A DNA stretch of 64,000 nucleotides, taken from Collinsella aerofaciens (GTDB taxonomy: Bacteria > Actinomycetota > Coriobacteriia > Coriobacteriales > Coriobacteriaceae). The DNA lies in contig NZ_JAQLFJ010000005.1 in NCBI RefSeq assembly GCF_028206795.1, forward strand, positions 101,525 to 165,524. Reading direction: 5' to 3'. Shown one piece after another: positions 9,196 to 19,221 of this stretch; position 1 is the stretch's first letter; every line of letters starts with the position of its first letter. The notes under the pieces were generated by a model that saw only the letters and a list, made by a program, of their open reading frames with translations, was not told the DNA's origin and ran no database searches. A program made the position numbers and the translations under genes.

Positions 9196-9248
9196 AGTGT
9201 CCCCAGCTGCCGGCAGAAAAGGAACGTCCCTAAGTGTCGACTAGTCGA
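9196..9248. repeat. Decayed GTCCC/ACTAGT repeat
   Basis: The gap between rlmA and the MATE gene holds GTGTCCCC and ACGTCCCT cores and a perfect 12-bp palindrome TCGACTAGTCGA (9237-9248). These pieces also occur in the intact palindromes at 22690 and 31771, so this looks like a degenerate member of that family. Confidence 0.4.
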
Positions 9249-9308
9249 TTAGGAGTATCATCATCTGCGCAAATAAGCACGAAAGAGCATGTTAAAGATT
9301 GAGAGCGT

Positions 9309-10691
9309 ATGGCTGATACCGCATCTAAGCACATTGACATGACCACTGGCTCGCTGTGGCGCAATATTCCCCTGTTCGCTTTCCCCGTAGCCGCCACGAG
9401 CATCTTGGAGCAGTTGTCGAACCTCATCGCCACGGTCATCATCGGTAATTTCTCGGGCGACCAGGGAACCCTCGCCATGGCGGCGGTCGGCTCCAATGTT
9501 CCGCTTACCAGTCTTATGCTCAACCTGTTTATTGGCATGTCGCTTGGCTCCAACGTGGTCATCGCCAACGCTATCGGCCGCAACGATCAGAACATGGTCA
9601 AACGCGCCGTCCATACCTCGATTTTAATGGCGCTCGTGGGCTTTGTCGTCATCGCACTGGGCGAGATCTTTGCCGAGCCCATGCTCGCCGCGCTCAACGT
9701 TCCCGCCGAAACCATGCCGCTCGCTTCGCTCTACCTACGCGTCTTTTTGCTCAGCATGCCCTCGATCTTGCTCTACAACTTTGAGGCCGCGATCTTCCGC
9801 TCCGTCGGTATCACCCGCATGCCGTTGCAGGCGCTTGCCGTGTCCACCGTCCTCAACATTGGCCTGGACCTCATCTTTGTCCCCGTACTCCACTGGGGCG
9901 TCGCGGGCGTCGCCATCGCCACCGCCATCGCCTACACCGTCAGCGCCGTCACGCTCTTTGTCCGCCTGCTCAAGACCGACTCCGTCGTTCGTGTCGCCCC
10001 GCGCGACCTGGCCATCGACCCCGTCGCCCTCAAGCGCATCGTCAGAATAGGCCTGCCCGCCGGCATCCAAAGCGCCGTCTTTGCCGTCGCCAACATCATT
10101 ATCCAGTCCGCCATCAACAACCTGGGCACCGAGGTCATGGCGGCATCCAGCGCCGCTATGAGTCTGGAGTATGTGTGCTACAACCTGCTCAACAGCTTTA
10201 GCCAGGCCTGCACCACCTTTGTGGGACAAAACCACGGCGCTCGCCAGATCGACCGCTGCACCAAGACGCTCAAGGTCTGCCTGGTCGAAGGCGGCATCGT
10301 TGCGCTCACCACCATCGTCATCATCGTCGGCTTGGGGCGCGAGATCCTGGCGCTCTTCAACAGCGATCCCAACATCGTCTCGATCGGCTATATCCGCGTG
10401 TGCTCGATCTTCCCGGCATACGCCTTTAGCATGTTCTACGAAAACATGTCCGGTTACCTACGCGGCTTTGGCATCTCGCTTATGCCCGCCCTCATCACCA
10501 TGATCTGCGTCTGCGGCATTCGCTTCTATTGGGTATTCTGCGTGTTCCCGCACTTCCGCACCTTTGCGAACATCATGATGGTCTACCCCATCAGCCTGGG
10601 CACCACGGCGTTCTTTATGGTCGTGGCGGTATTGCTCTGTCACCCGGCACGCACCTATCGCGCCGCCCAAGTCAAAGCAACAGCCCGCTAA
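9309..10691 (+). CDS. MATE-family multidrug efflux transporter
   Basis: A 460-residue membrane protein with twelve predicted spans in two MatE halves. It opens with TGSLWRNIPLFAFP and QLSNLIATVIIGNF, typical of the first MATE helix; a later repeat includes GLPAGIQSAVFAVANIII and FVGQNHGARQ. The family exports cationic drugs or metabolites in exchange for Na+ or H+. Substrate unknown. ATG 9309 has only a weak site (GAGAG). A LysR-type gene converges on it from the right. Confidence 0.85.
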   Translation: MADTASKHIDMTTGSLWRNIPLFAFPVAATSILEQLSNLIATVIIGNFSGDQGTLAMAAVGSNVPLTSLMLNLFIGMSLGSNVVIANAIGRNDQNMVKRAVHTSILMALVGFVVIALGEIFAEPMLAALNVPAETMPLASLYLRVFLLSMPSILLYNFEAAIFRSVGITRMPLQALAVSTVLNIGLDLIFVPVLHWGVAGVAIATAIAYTVSAVTLFVRLLKTDSVVRVAPRDLAIDPVALKRIVRIGLPAGIQSAVFAVANIIIQSAINNLGTEVMAASSAAMSLEYVCYNLLNSFSQACTTFVGQNHGARQIDRCTKTLKVCLVEGGIVALTTIVIIVGLGREILALFNSDPNIVSIGYIRVCSIFPAYAFSMFYENMSGYLRGFGISLMPALITMICVCGIRFYWVFCVFPHFRTFANIMMVYPISLGTTAFFMVVAVLLCHPARTYRAAQVKATAR

Positions 10692-10718
10692 ACACCGCGC
10701 CCAACGTCACGTCAGTCA

Positions 10719-11585
10719 TTAATTGACAATATGCGAGCTCATATAGTCGATAAAGCGCCTCGTGGCGATAGGCATGGTGTCCCAGCTGCGCCAGGCTGCC
10801 ACCACGTCGCGCGAGGGAGCGTGCACGATGGGGCGCACGCAGATATCGGCCTTCATGCCCTCGACCGTACGACGGTAGAGCATGCTCACGCCAAGGCCTT
10901 CCTCCACCATCGCCATAATGGTGTAGTCGTCGGTGACCTCACTCGTCACATGCGGCGACAGCCCGTGCGCGGCAAAGGCATCGAGCACCAGACTCTGTTC
11001 GCCCTCATCCAGCAGCACAAACGGCTCGGACGCCAGGTCGGCGAGCGTCACCTTTTCCTTTGCCGTCAGCGGATGCGCGGTCGGCAGCAGCGCCACCAAC
11101 TCGTCGTGATAGACCACGCGCTTCTGGAGCCCCGCGGTAAATCCGCGCGCCGTAAAGCAAAAGTCAACCACGCCATCGTGCACCCACTGGGCGTTGCGCG
11201 TGTAATCGCCCTGCTTGAGGGCAAAGCGCACGCCCGGGTGCAGGGCCCCAAAGTCGCGAATCACGCGCGGCAGCACGGTACGACTCACGTTGGTGAACGT
11301 CGCAATACGAATATCAGTCGAAGAGAGCCCCAGCAGCTCCTGGCGCTTGCCCTCAAGCTCGGCCTCGGCGGTCACAATCTGGCGCAGGAACGGCAGGTAC
11401 TGTTTGCCGTCGCGCGTAAGCGACACACCCTGCTTGCCGCGCTCGATAAGCGTGGTACCCAGCTCGCGCTCGAGCGCCTTGACGGCCTGGCTCACCGCGC
11501 TTTGTGTGTAGCCCAGCTCGTCCGCTGCACGTTTCAGACTGCCGCAATCGACCACCATACAAACAATCTGATACCGCGATGCCAT
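10719..11585 (-). CDS. LysR-family transcriptional regulator
   Basis: A 288-residue protein with an N-terminal winged helix (GSLKRAADELGYTQSAVSQAVKALE, with helix-turn-helix at about residues 15-40) and a periplasmic-binding-like effector domain. The start at 11585 has GGAGG. It diverges from the EamA transporter gene at 11744 with 158 bases between them, the usual LysR layout, so that transporter is its likely target. Effector unknown. Confidence 0.85.
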   Translation of the reverse strand: MASRYQIVCMVVDCGSLKRAADELGYTQSAVSQAVKALERELGTTLIERGKQGVSLTRDGKQYLPFLRQIVTAEAELEGKRQELLGLSSTDIRIATFTNVSRTVLPRVIRDFGALHPGVRFALKQGDYTRNAQWVHDGVVDFCFTARGFTAGLQKRVVYHDELVALLPTAHPLTAKEKVTLADLASEPFVLLDEGEQSLVLDAFAAHGLSPHVTSEVTDDYTIMAMVEEGLGVSMLYRRTVEGMKADICVRPIVHAPSRDVVAAWRSWDTMPIATRRFIDYMSSHIVN

Positions 11586-11743
11586 CGTGCCTCCACATCA
11601 ATGCAGCCGTAAAACGTTTTGCCAGCGCTTTTCGCACCTACTTTAGCATTTCTTAATCATACTGAAGATACATTCGCTTTACTACATCCACATCTGAGAG
11701 CAGAATCCTTTGTGCGAAACCGTTCTGTAACAAAAGGAGTCCC

Positions 11744-12646
11744 ATGGATCGCAAAAAAGCAATCGCGCTCTCATTTTCCGTTCCCGTCGCATGGGGCTTT
11801 TCGTATCCCCTCATGAAGATCGGCATGGACAGCATGAACGCCACGAGCATCGTTGCGCTGCGCTGCATCATCGCCTTTGCGGCCTGTCTGCTGCTCTTCC
11901 ACAAGCACGCGTTGCGCATCAACCGCGACCTTATGGTTCGCGCCGCCATCATCGGTGCCATCATGGCATCCGAGCTCACGTGCATGTGCCTGGGCTCCAG
12001 CCTCACCTCCGCCTCCACCGCCGGCTTTTTGCAGAGCCTGACAGTCGTAATCGTGCCGTTTGCCAACGCAGCCCTGCTGCGTCGCGCCCCCGAGCGCAAG
12101 GTGCTCGTCGGCACCGCCATCGTCACCTGCGGCATGCTGCTGCTCTCGGGCGCCGACTTTACCAGCCTGAATCCCGGCGCAATCATCATGCTGCTCTCGG
12201 CTTTTATCTATGCCAGCCACATTATCGTGGCCAAGCGCTTTGTCGAGGAAGTCGATCCGCTTGCTCTGGGCGTTTGGCAGCTGGGCTTCGGCGGCTTATT
12301 CTCGGGTATCGCCGCATTCACCTTTGGCGGTTTCACGCTTCCCGGCACGCCTAGCGAGATTGTCGTTGTCGTCGCGCTCGCACTCATCTGCTCTGCCTAT
12401 GGCTTTATCACCCAAACGCTCGTGCAGCCCCACGTGCCTGCCGAGACCACCGGCTTCGCCTTCTCGCTCGAGCCGGTATGCTCCGCCGTCTTCTCGTTCT
12501 TCCTGGTCGGCGAGGTCCTCAGCCCCATCGCCTTCTTTGGCGCCGCCCTCATCCTCACCGGCGTCATGGTGGCAACCGTCGAACTTCCGCACCTTCGCGC
12601 ACATGGACAGGCTCGCGTGGCAGGAGCGCCCGAGCACGTCTCGTAG
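11744..12646 (+). CDS. EamA/DMT-family transporter
   Basis: A 300-residue, ten-span protein made of two EamA repeats (first repeat VAWGFSYPLMKIGMD; second starts near SAFIYASHIIVAKRF). The family exports or imports small metabolites such as amino acids. AAAAGGAG stands 4 bases before ATG. It is divergent from the LysR gene, which probably controls it. Confidence 0.8.
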   Translation: MDRKKAIALSFSVPVAWGFSYPLMKIGMDSMNATSIVALRCIIAFAACLLLFHKHALRINRDLMVRAAIIGAIMASELTCMCLGSSLTSASTAGFLQSLTVVIVPFANAALLRRAPERKVLVGTAIVTCGMLLLSGADFTSLNPGAIIMLLSAFIYASHIIVAKRFVEEVDPLALGVWQLGFGGLFSGIAAFTFGGFTLPGTPSEIVVVVALALICSAYGFITQTLVQPHVPAETTGFAFSLEPVCSAVFSFFLVGEVLSPIAFFGAALILTGVMVATVELPHLRAHGQARVAGAPEHVS

Positions 12647-12734
12647 ACCCCACTCCTCATACAGCCGTGGCATAAAGGCAACCGGTGCGCCTTTACAATA
12701 GATGTCAACAGAGCATCTGACGTAAAGGAGCCCC

Positions 12735-13460
12735 ATGGACGCCGCGACCCGCGACCGCAACATAGCAACTTGGTTGGGCGATGCGCCGCAGCCGGTACGT
12801 GACACTACGAACCAGCTGCTCGAGCGCATCGCCCTTTTGCGTGCCGAGCAAACCATCTACCCGGCACAAGACGACATCCTCAATGCCCTCGCCTACACGC
12901 CGGCCGACCAGGTCAAGGTTGTCATCTTGGGTCAAGACCCCTATCACGGACCCAACCAGGCCATGGGACTGTCGTTCTCGGTCCCGGCGACGCAAACCAA
13001 GTTGCCGCCGAGCCTGCGCAACATCTATAAGGAGCTCAAAGCCGATCTGGGCTGCCCCATCCCCGCCACGGGAGATCTAACGCCATGGGCACTGCAGGGC
13101 GTCCTGCTCCTCAACACTACGCTCACCGTGCGCGAGCATGCCGCGAACTCGCACGCCAAGCTGGGCTGGAGCGCGCTCACCGACTACGTTATCGAACGCT
13201 GCTGCCAGCTGCCCCAGCCGGTCGTCTTTTTGGCATGGGGCCGCTTTGCCCAGCAGATGGTCGAAGGCAAGCTCGCCGCGACCGGCGCGGGCAAGGCAAC
13301 CGGCAAGTTCTGCCTGGCCTCCACGCACCCCTCGCCGCTTTCGGCCAACCGTGCCACGGCAGAACTCCCCGCTTTTATGGGATCGCGCCCCTTCTCGGCA
13401 GCCAATCGGCTACTCGAGCAGCACGGCTCGACCCCCGTCAACTGGACTTGCCTCGGCTAA
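12735..13460 (+). CDS. ung: Uracil-DNA glycosylase, family 1
   Basis: A 241-residue enzyme that removes uracil from DNA as the first step of base-excision repair. The water-activating loop is GQDPYHGP, where D is catalytic; LLLNTTLTV gives the uracil-binding asparagine; and the DNA-intercalating loop reads HPSPLSANR. Length matches family 1. AAAGGAG stands before ATG 12735. A strong bidirectional terminator follows. Confidence 0.95.
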   Translation: MDAATRDRNIATWLGDAPQPVRDTTNQLLERIALLRAEQTIYPAQDDILNALAYTPADQVKVVILGQDPYHGPNQAMGLSFSVPATQTKLPPSLRNIYKELKADLGCPIPATGDLTPWALQGVLLLNTTLTVREHAANSHAKLGWSALTDYVIERCCQLPQPVVFLAWGRFAQQMVEGKLAATGAGKATGKFCLASTHPSPLSANRATAELPAFMGSRPFSAANRLLEQHGSTPVNWTCLG

Positions 13461-13475
13461 AAATCGATACATCAA

Positions 13476-13509
13476 AAACGCGCCCGACGGCTTTCCATCG
13501 GGCGCGTTT
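13476..13509. terminator. Bidirectional terminator between ung and the SDR gene
   Basis: AAACGCGCCCGA and TCGGGCGCGTTT are perfect 12-bp arms around a 10-base loop, with A and T runs on either side. It sits between convergent genes. Confidence 0.85.
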
Positions 13510-13510
13510 C

Positions 13511-14191
13511 CTATTCGGGCCAAATAAATTGTGTGCGGCCGGCCTCACCGCCGTCAATGAGCAGACTCTGCCCGGTCATAAACCGGTTGGTCACGCCCAC
13601 AAAGTAGATCCACTCGGCGATCTCTTGGGCGGTGGCCCAGCGCTTGAGCGGCGTGAGCTCCATAATCTGGCTCCACAGGTGCTCGTCCTCCATCACGCAA
13701 CGGTTGAGCGGCGTGATGACGCCACCCGGGTCCACGCTGTTGGCAATGGCCTGCGGTGCCAAGCGGTTTGCAAGGTTTTTGGTGTAGGCGATAACGCCGC
13801 CCTTGCTGGCGGCATAGGCGGGAAACTCCGACCCCGTATGGCCGCTCGCCGACCCCACATTGACCACTGATTTGATAGCCGGCGCCGGCTTGGCGGCAAG
13901 CCCCTCCCCCACAAAGGCATAGCGCTCGGTCACGTTGATGGTGCCCGTTAGGTTGGCAGCGATGTCGTCGGCCGAATCCTGCGTGCCGGCAACGTTCACG
14001 ATCACCTGGGGCTCAAGGTCGTCTGGAAACGAGTCCGGCTCGCGGACATCAACGATCAGATGACGGTAGCGCTCGTGCTCGACGGCCGCCGGCAGCAGAT
14101 CAAAGCCCACGACCTCGTGGCCCTCGTCCAAAAAGCGCTGCACGCACGCGGCTCCGATACCGCCCGAAGTGCCCGTGATCAAAACCCGCAT
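13511..14191 (-). CDS. Short-chain dehydrogenase/reductase
   Basis: A 226-residue SDR. The nucleotide motif is TGTSGGIG, the NAG-type motif reads NVAGTQ, and the catalytic residues are Ser of NVGSASG with YAASKGG (Tyr and Lys). The late PGGVITPLN segment is standard. Classical SDRs oxidise or reduce hydroxyl and carbonyl groups with NAD(P)(H); the substrate is not evident. It lies 9 bases downstream of the VUT transporter gene and probably forms an operon with it. Confidence 0.8.
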   Translation of the reverse strand: MRVLITGTSGGIGAACVQRFLDEGHEVVGFDLLPAAVEHERYRHLIVDVREPDSFPDDLEPQVIVNVAGTQDSADDIAANLTGTINVTERYAFVGEGLAAKPAPAIKSVVNVGSASGHTGSEFPAYAASKGGVIAYTKNLANRLAPQAIANSVDPGGVITPLNRCVMEDEHLWSQIMELTPLKRWATAQEIAEWIYFVGVTNRFMTGQSLLIDGGEAGRTQFIWPE

Positions 14192-14200
14192 ACTTGCTCC

Positions 14201-14923
14201 TTAGGCGGTTGCGTGGCGCTCGAGGTACTCAGCACCCACATTCTCGCGCTCCCAGCCGCGCACGACCTTGTAGCCCACGGGGCTCAGGAAGACCTCGCAC
14301 AGCAGCTCGGCGACGGCGCCCGTCAGCGAGCACATAACGACCTGCACCCAGGTCCAGCCAAAGAACGTGTGGCTCACCACAATGGCAAAGACCAGGTTGT
14401 CGATAAACTGACCGATGCCCGTGGACACATAGGAGCGGAAGGCAAAGCTCGCAAAGTTATTCTTTTTGAGCATACGGCCGAGCGACTGGTTGAGCGTGGA
14501 GTTAACCACGGCAGAAACGAGCATTGCCAACGAAGAGCCCAGTACCACGTACCAGGTGCCGCCGATGGTGGCGTTAAGGGCGGCGTTGACCTCGATCATA
14601 CCCGTGTCGTAGTAGGCACCCCACATGCCGGGCGTGAGCGAGCATGCCCAAAAGCACAGGCTCACGGCCAGGTTAACCAGCAGCGCGAGGATAGAGATTT
14701 TGATGGATGCCTTGGCGCCAAAGCGCTTGCAGATCATGTCCTGGCACAAAAACGAAACCCAGCTCACCACAAAGCCGCAGTCGAGCGCCAGATACGGCAG
14801 GCTGATAAGCTCTTTGTTGGCCAGCAGGTTCATCATGATGACGCTCACGAAAAACAGCGAAACCGTTGCCGCGGGAATGCTCCGCAACAGGACCTTGTAG
14901 TCCTCCATGACCTTCTTGATCAT
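14201..14923 (-). CDS. VUT-family queuosine-precursor transporter
   Basis: A 240-residue membrane protein of the VUT (YhhQ/DUF165) family, which imports queuine, preQ0 or preQ1 for tRNA queuosine. About six spans are visible, with the conserved LALDCGFVVSWVSFL...D region and IGQFIDNLVF in the second half. Start ATG 14923 has AAAGGAG. Directly upstream is a candidate preQ1 riboswitch whose tail merges with this ribosome site, which supports the assignment. The downstream SDR gene is likely co-transcribed. Confidence 0.8.
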   Translation of the reverse strand: MIKKVMEDYKVLLRSIPAATVSLFFVSVIMMNLLANKELISLPYLALDCGFVVSWVSFLCQDMICKRFGAKASIKISILALLVNLAVSLCFWACSLTPGMWGAYYDTGMIEVNAALNATIGGTWYVVLGSSLAMLVSAVVNSTLNQSLGRMLKKNNFASFAFRSYVSTGIGQFIDNLVFAIVVSHTFFGWTWVQVVMCSLTGAVAELLCEVFLSPVGYKVVRGWERENVGAEYLERHATA

Positions 14924-14929
14924 TATGTA

Positions 14930-14979
14930 CTCCTTTGGTTTTAGGTTTAACGAGCAGGATATCGGACCCGAACTGCTCG
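14930..14979 (-). promoter_or_regulatory. Candidate preQ1-I riboswitch
   Basis: On the minus strand: stem CGAGCAG, loop TTCGGGTCCGATATC, stem CTGCTCG, then an A-rich tail TTAAACCTAAAACC running straight into AAAGGAG. This is the preQ1-I layout: a hairpin whose loop (GGGT) can form a pseudoknot with ACC in the tail, hiding the ribosome site when preQ1 binds. The stem is seen directly; ligand identity is inferred from the downstream VUT transporter. Confidence 0.5.
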
Positions 14980-15079
14980 GCCGCCCCGGTCTTGAGGCGA
15001 CGGTGGGTATGATAGCCGCTCACACGGCAGCAGGCAAGCGAACGGCGCGACAGCCCCGCAGGGCCACCGCGCCGGTGCG

Positions 15080-16693
<1,614 letters not shown>

Positions 16694-16831
16694 GCGGATC
16701 CTTTCTTGCATTGAGTGCATTACGTCGTTGTAACCGCACTATTGTAGCCGCGAAACCTCGCCATAGGGCACCTATCAGGACAAATTCATCAGCTGAGCTC
16801 GCCGTGCGCCGGGCAGCCGCCTCAAGGATTG

Positions 16832-17046
16832 TCTCGATCTGTAACAGTAAGACGGGTTTTGAGCCCCTACCTGTTACAGATCGAGACAAACTGGCAGGCC
16901 CGCCGGCACAATCTCAATCTGTAACATCTAGCCGCCCAAATCAGGTCTAACTGTTACAAATCGAGATAAACAGGAAGGCAGGGAGCCAATGTCTCAATCT
17001 GTAACAGCAGGCGACCCGAAACGGATCCAGGTGTTACAGATTGAGA
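16832..17046. repeat. Array of six 15-bp sites in alternating orientation, exact 40-bp period
   Basis: TCTCGATCTGTAACA or its variant TCTCAATCTGTAACA begins at 16832, 16912 and 16992. The reverse complement (TGTTACAGATCGAGA and variants) begins at 16872, 16952 and 17032. Every start is 40 bases from the next, leaving five unique 25-base spacers. Read as hairpins, these are three 55-bp palindromes on an 80-bp pitch. Spacers are GC-rich and unrelated to each other. The array fills the gap between prfC and the GntR/ABC operon. Orientation alternates and no cas gene is present, so it is not a standard CRISPR. A multi-site protein-binding array is the best inference. Confidence 0.85.
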
Positions 17047-17111
17047 TTGTTGTGGAGCAAGCGCGGCACTGGCGGGCTATTCCACATTTAGCTCTTGTGT
17101 AACTGTGCATA

Positions 17112-17145
17112 GTGTATATATACTGTGCTTACCGGTTATATACAC
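17112..17145. promoter_or_regulatory. Inverted repeat GTGTATATA-N16-TATATACAC (GntR operator candidate)
   Basis: Perfect 9-bp arms at 17112-17120 and 17137-17145, just 28 bases before the GntR gene, in an AT-rich promoter region that contains TATATA. YtrA-type GntR regulators commonly repress their own ABC operon from such a site. Confidence 0.55.
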
Positions 17146-17172
17146 GTGTAGCCCAACAGCTAAGGAGCCGCT

Positions 17173-17553
17173 GTGGACATCATCCTATCCAATTCGAGCG
17201 ACAAGCCCATCTACGAGCAGATAACCTCGCAAGTCAAAGCTCAGATCCTTTCGGGCACGCTCGCGGCGGGAGCCAAACTCCCCAGTATCCGTGCACTCGC
17301 GAGCGATCTTGGCGTGAGTGTCATCACCACCAAGCGCGCCTACGCCGACCTGGAGCAACTCGGCTTCATCTGCACCGTGCAGGGCAAGGGCTGTTTTGTC
17401 GCCGAGGGCAACCAGGAGCTCTTGCGCGAAAACCAGCTCTGCCATATCGAAGAACTGCTTGCGAAAGCGGCGAGCCAAGCCGAAGCCCTGGGCGTTACGC
17501 GCGACAAGCTGCACGAGATGCTCGACCTGGTAGCCCCCGAAACCATGCAGTAG
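17173..17553 (+). CDS. GntR-family regulator, YtrA type
   Basis: A 126-residue regulator with an N-terminal winged helix (PIYEQITSQVKAQILSG, then LPSIRALASDLGVS and TKRAYADLEQLGF) and a short C-terminal helical part, as in the YtrA subfamily that controls ABC transporters. Start is GTG 17173, with AAGGAG 6 bases ahead. The ATPase gene begins 24 bases after its stop. It probably autoregulates through the inverted repeat at 17112. Confidence 0.85.
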   Translation: MDIILSNSSDKPIYEQITSQVKAQILSGTLAAGAKLPSIRALASDLGVSVITTKRAYADLEQLGFICTVQGKGCFVAEGNQELLRENQLCHIEELLAKAASQAEALGVTRDKLHEMLDLVAPETMQ

Positions 17554-17576
17554 CCATCTGCAAGAAAGGCTATACC

Positions 17577-18458
17577 ATGCAAAACCTTTTAGAACTCAAA
17601 GGCATCTCACGCCGTGTGAGCGACCGTTTTTCGTTGCGAGTGGTCACACTCGCCGTGGAGCCCGGCCAGATCGTTGGCTTTGTGGGCGCAAATGGCGCCG
17701 GCAAGACGACGACCATTCGCGCCGCGCTTGGGCTTATAAAGCTCGATGCCGGCGAGGTGCATCTGCTTGGACAGCGCTGCGACGCCAACGCGCCCGACGA
17801 GACGCAGCGCCACCTGCGCTCCCGCATCGGGCTTGTCCTGGACACGTGTCCCTTCCCCTCCACGCTCAAGGTGGGCCAGGTCGAGAGGCTCGTAGGCCCG
17901 GCATACCCCACGTGGAGCTGCGAAACGTTCGCCGGATTCATCGACCGATTTGGCCTCGATCCCAAGACGAAGGTCAAGGACCTCTCCCGCGGCATGGGCA
18001 TGAAGCTGCAGCTCGCCTGTGCGCTCAGTCACAATGCTAAGCTGCTCGTTTTGGACGAAGCCACCGCGGGCCTCGATCCCATGGCGCGCGAGGAACTGCT
18101 CGACGAGTTGCTTGCCTTTGTCGCCGACGGCCAGCACAGCGTGCTGCTCTCAAGCCACATTACATCCGACCTCGATCGCACTGCCGACCGCGTCATCTGC
18201 ATCGATAACGGCTCGATTGTGTTTGACCTGCCGCGCGAGGACATTACCGACCGAGCCGGCATCGCCCACTGCACCCAAGCACAGGCGTCCGAGCTCATGG
18301 CTTGCGTCGAAGGCGCCCGTGCCGCCCACCACGCCTATAGCGTGGACGTGCTCGTGCCCAACCGTCGTGAGGCGCTCGAGGCCTTCCCCGAGATTCCCTG
18401 CGACCGGGCAACAATTGATGACTATCTTCGCCTCATGCTGAAAGGGGCTTCGAAATGA
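17577..18458 (+). CDS. ABC transporter ATP-binding protein
   Basis: A 293-residue ATPase with Walker A GANGAGKT, signature LSRGMGMKLQ, and Walker B plus D-loop LLVLDEATAGLD, of the ABC-2/CcmA class found in YtrB-like operons. It energises the adjacent permease. The reading frame continues upstream through the GntR gene region, but ATG 17577 has AAAGG and begins the normal N-terminus (MQNLLELKGIS). Its stop overlaps the permease start by four bases. Confidence 0.88.
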   Translation: MQNLLELKGISRRVSDRFSLRVVTLAVEPGQIVGFVGANGAGKTTTIRAALGLIKLDAGEVHLLGQRCDANAPDETQRHLRSRIGLVLDTCPFPSTLKVGQVERLVGPAYPTWSCETFAGFIDRFGLDPKTKVKDLSRGMGMKLQLACALSHNAKLLVLDEATAGLDPMAREELLDELLAFVADGQHSVLLSSHITSDLDRTADRVICIDNGSIVFDLPREDITDRAGIAHCTQAQASELMACVEGARAAHHAYSVDVLVPNRREALEAFPEIPCDRATIDDYLRLMLKGASK

Positions 18459-19153
18459 AACGCGCCTTTATGTCTGAGCTCGCCATCGTCCGCACGCTTG
18501 TCCCGAGCATCGCGGGCGTCGGCCTGTTCATCTTCGTCGTACTGACCCTCGCCAACGCATCGGATGGCGATTCCGGTATGAGCGCCGGCGCCTGTGCGGT
18601 CAGTGCCATGTCGCCCATCGTGGTCATGAACTCGCTGGCCGGCTACGACAATCAAAACGGATGGGAGCGCTATCGGGCAACGCTGCCCCTCTCGCGCAAA
18701 GACATCATCTGTGCACGCTACCTGAGCATCATTGTCTTCTCGGCCGTCATGGCGTGCGCCGCCGCGCTTCTGAGCATCGTCTCCATCCCGCTCTTCAACA
18801 GCGTGGGTATCCCCTCGACGGGACAGACCGTCTTTGAGACCGCAATCGCTTCGACCGCGTCCATGCTCATTTCCCTCATGATGGTGTTTCTGGCACAGCC
18901 GCTGTTCTTTCGATTTGGACACATGGAGGCGCTGCGCCTTTCCGTCGGCCTGTTTGCCCTGCTCGGATGCCTTGCCATGGCCACACTGAGCTCCTCCAAC
19001 CCCATCAGCAACTGGCTCATGTCGATTGCTGGGGCGGATCCCGATCCCGCCGTCCTCGGCTGCCTGTGCGCAGGAATTGCCGTACTGGCCCTCGTGCTCT
19101 TTGCACTTAGTTGCGCCATCAGTACCAAGGTCTATCGAGCACGCGACCTGTAG
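18455..19153 (+). CDS. ABC-2-type permease subunit
   Basis: A 232-residue membrane protein with about six spans and an ABC2_membrane-like layout. WERYRATLPLSRKDIICARYL, after the second span, is the conserved cytoplasmic loop of this permease group. The ATGA overlap with the ATPase stop indicates translational coupling. Together the three genes form a regulated exporter, perhaps for peptides or cell-wall-active compounds; the substrate is not visible. Confidence 0.75.
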   Translation: MKRAFMSELAIVRTLVPSIAGVGLFIFVVLTLANASDGDSGMSAGACAVSAMSPIVVMNSLAGYDNQNGWERYRATLPLSRKDIICARYLSIIVFSAVMACAAALLSIVSIPLFNSVGIPSTGQTVFETAIASTASMLISLMMVFLAQPLFFRFGHMEALRLSVGLFALLGCLAMATLSSSNPISNWLMSIAGADPDPAVLGCLCAGIAVLALVLFALSCAISTKVYRARDL

Positions 19154-19221
19154 GCAAGCGCGGTATCATCGGGCATGCGCCGCAGATCTGGCGCGGTCTT
19201 TTATGAGGAGGCGCTCAACCC

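Noticed and set aside
16832..17046. CRISPR array
   Set aside because: Spacing is regular, but repeats are 15 bases, alternate in orientation, spacers are 25 bases and no cas gene is near.
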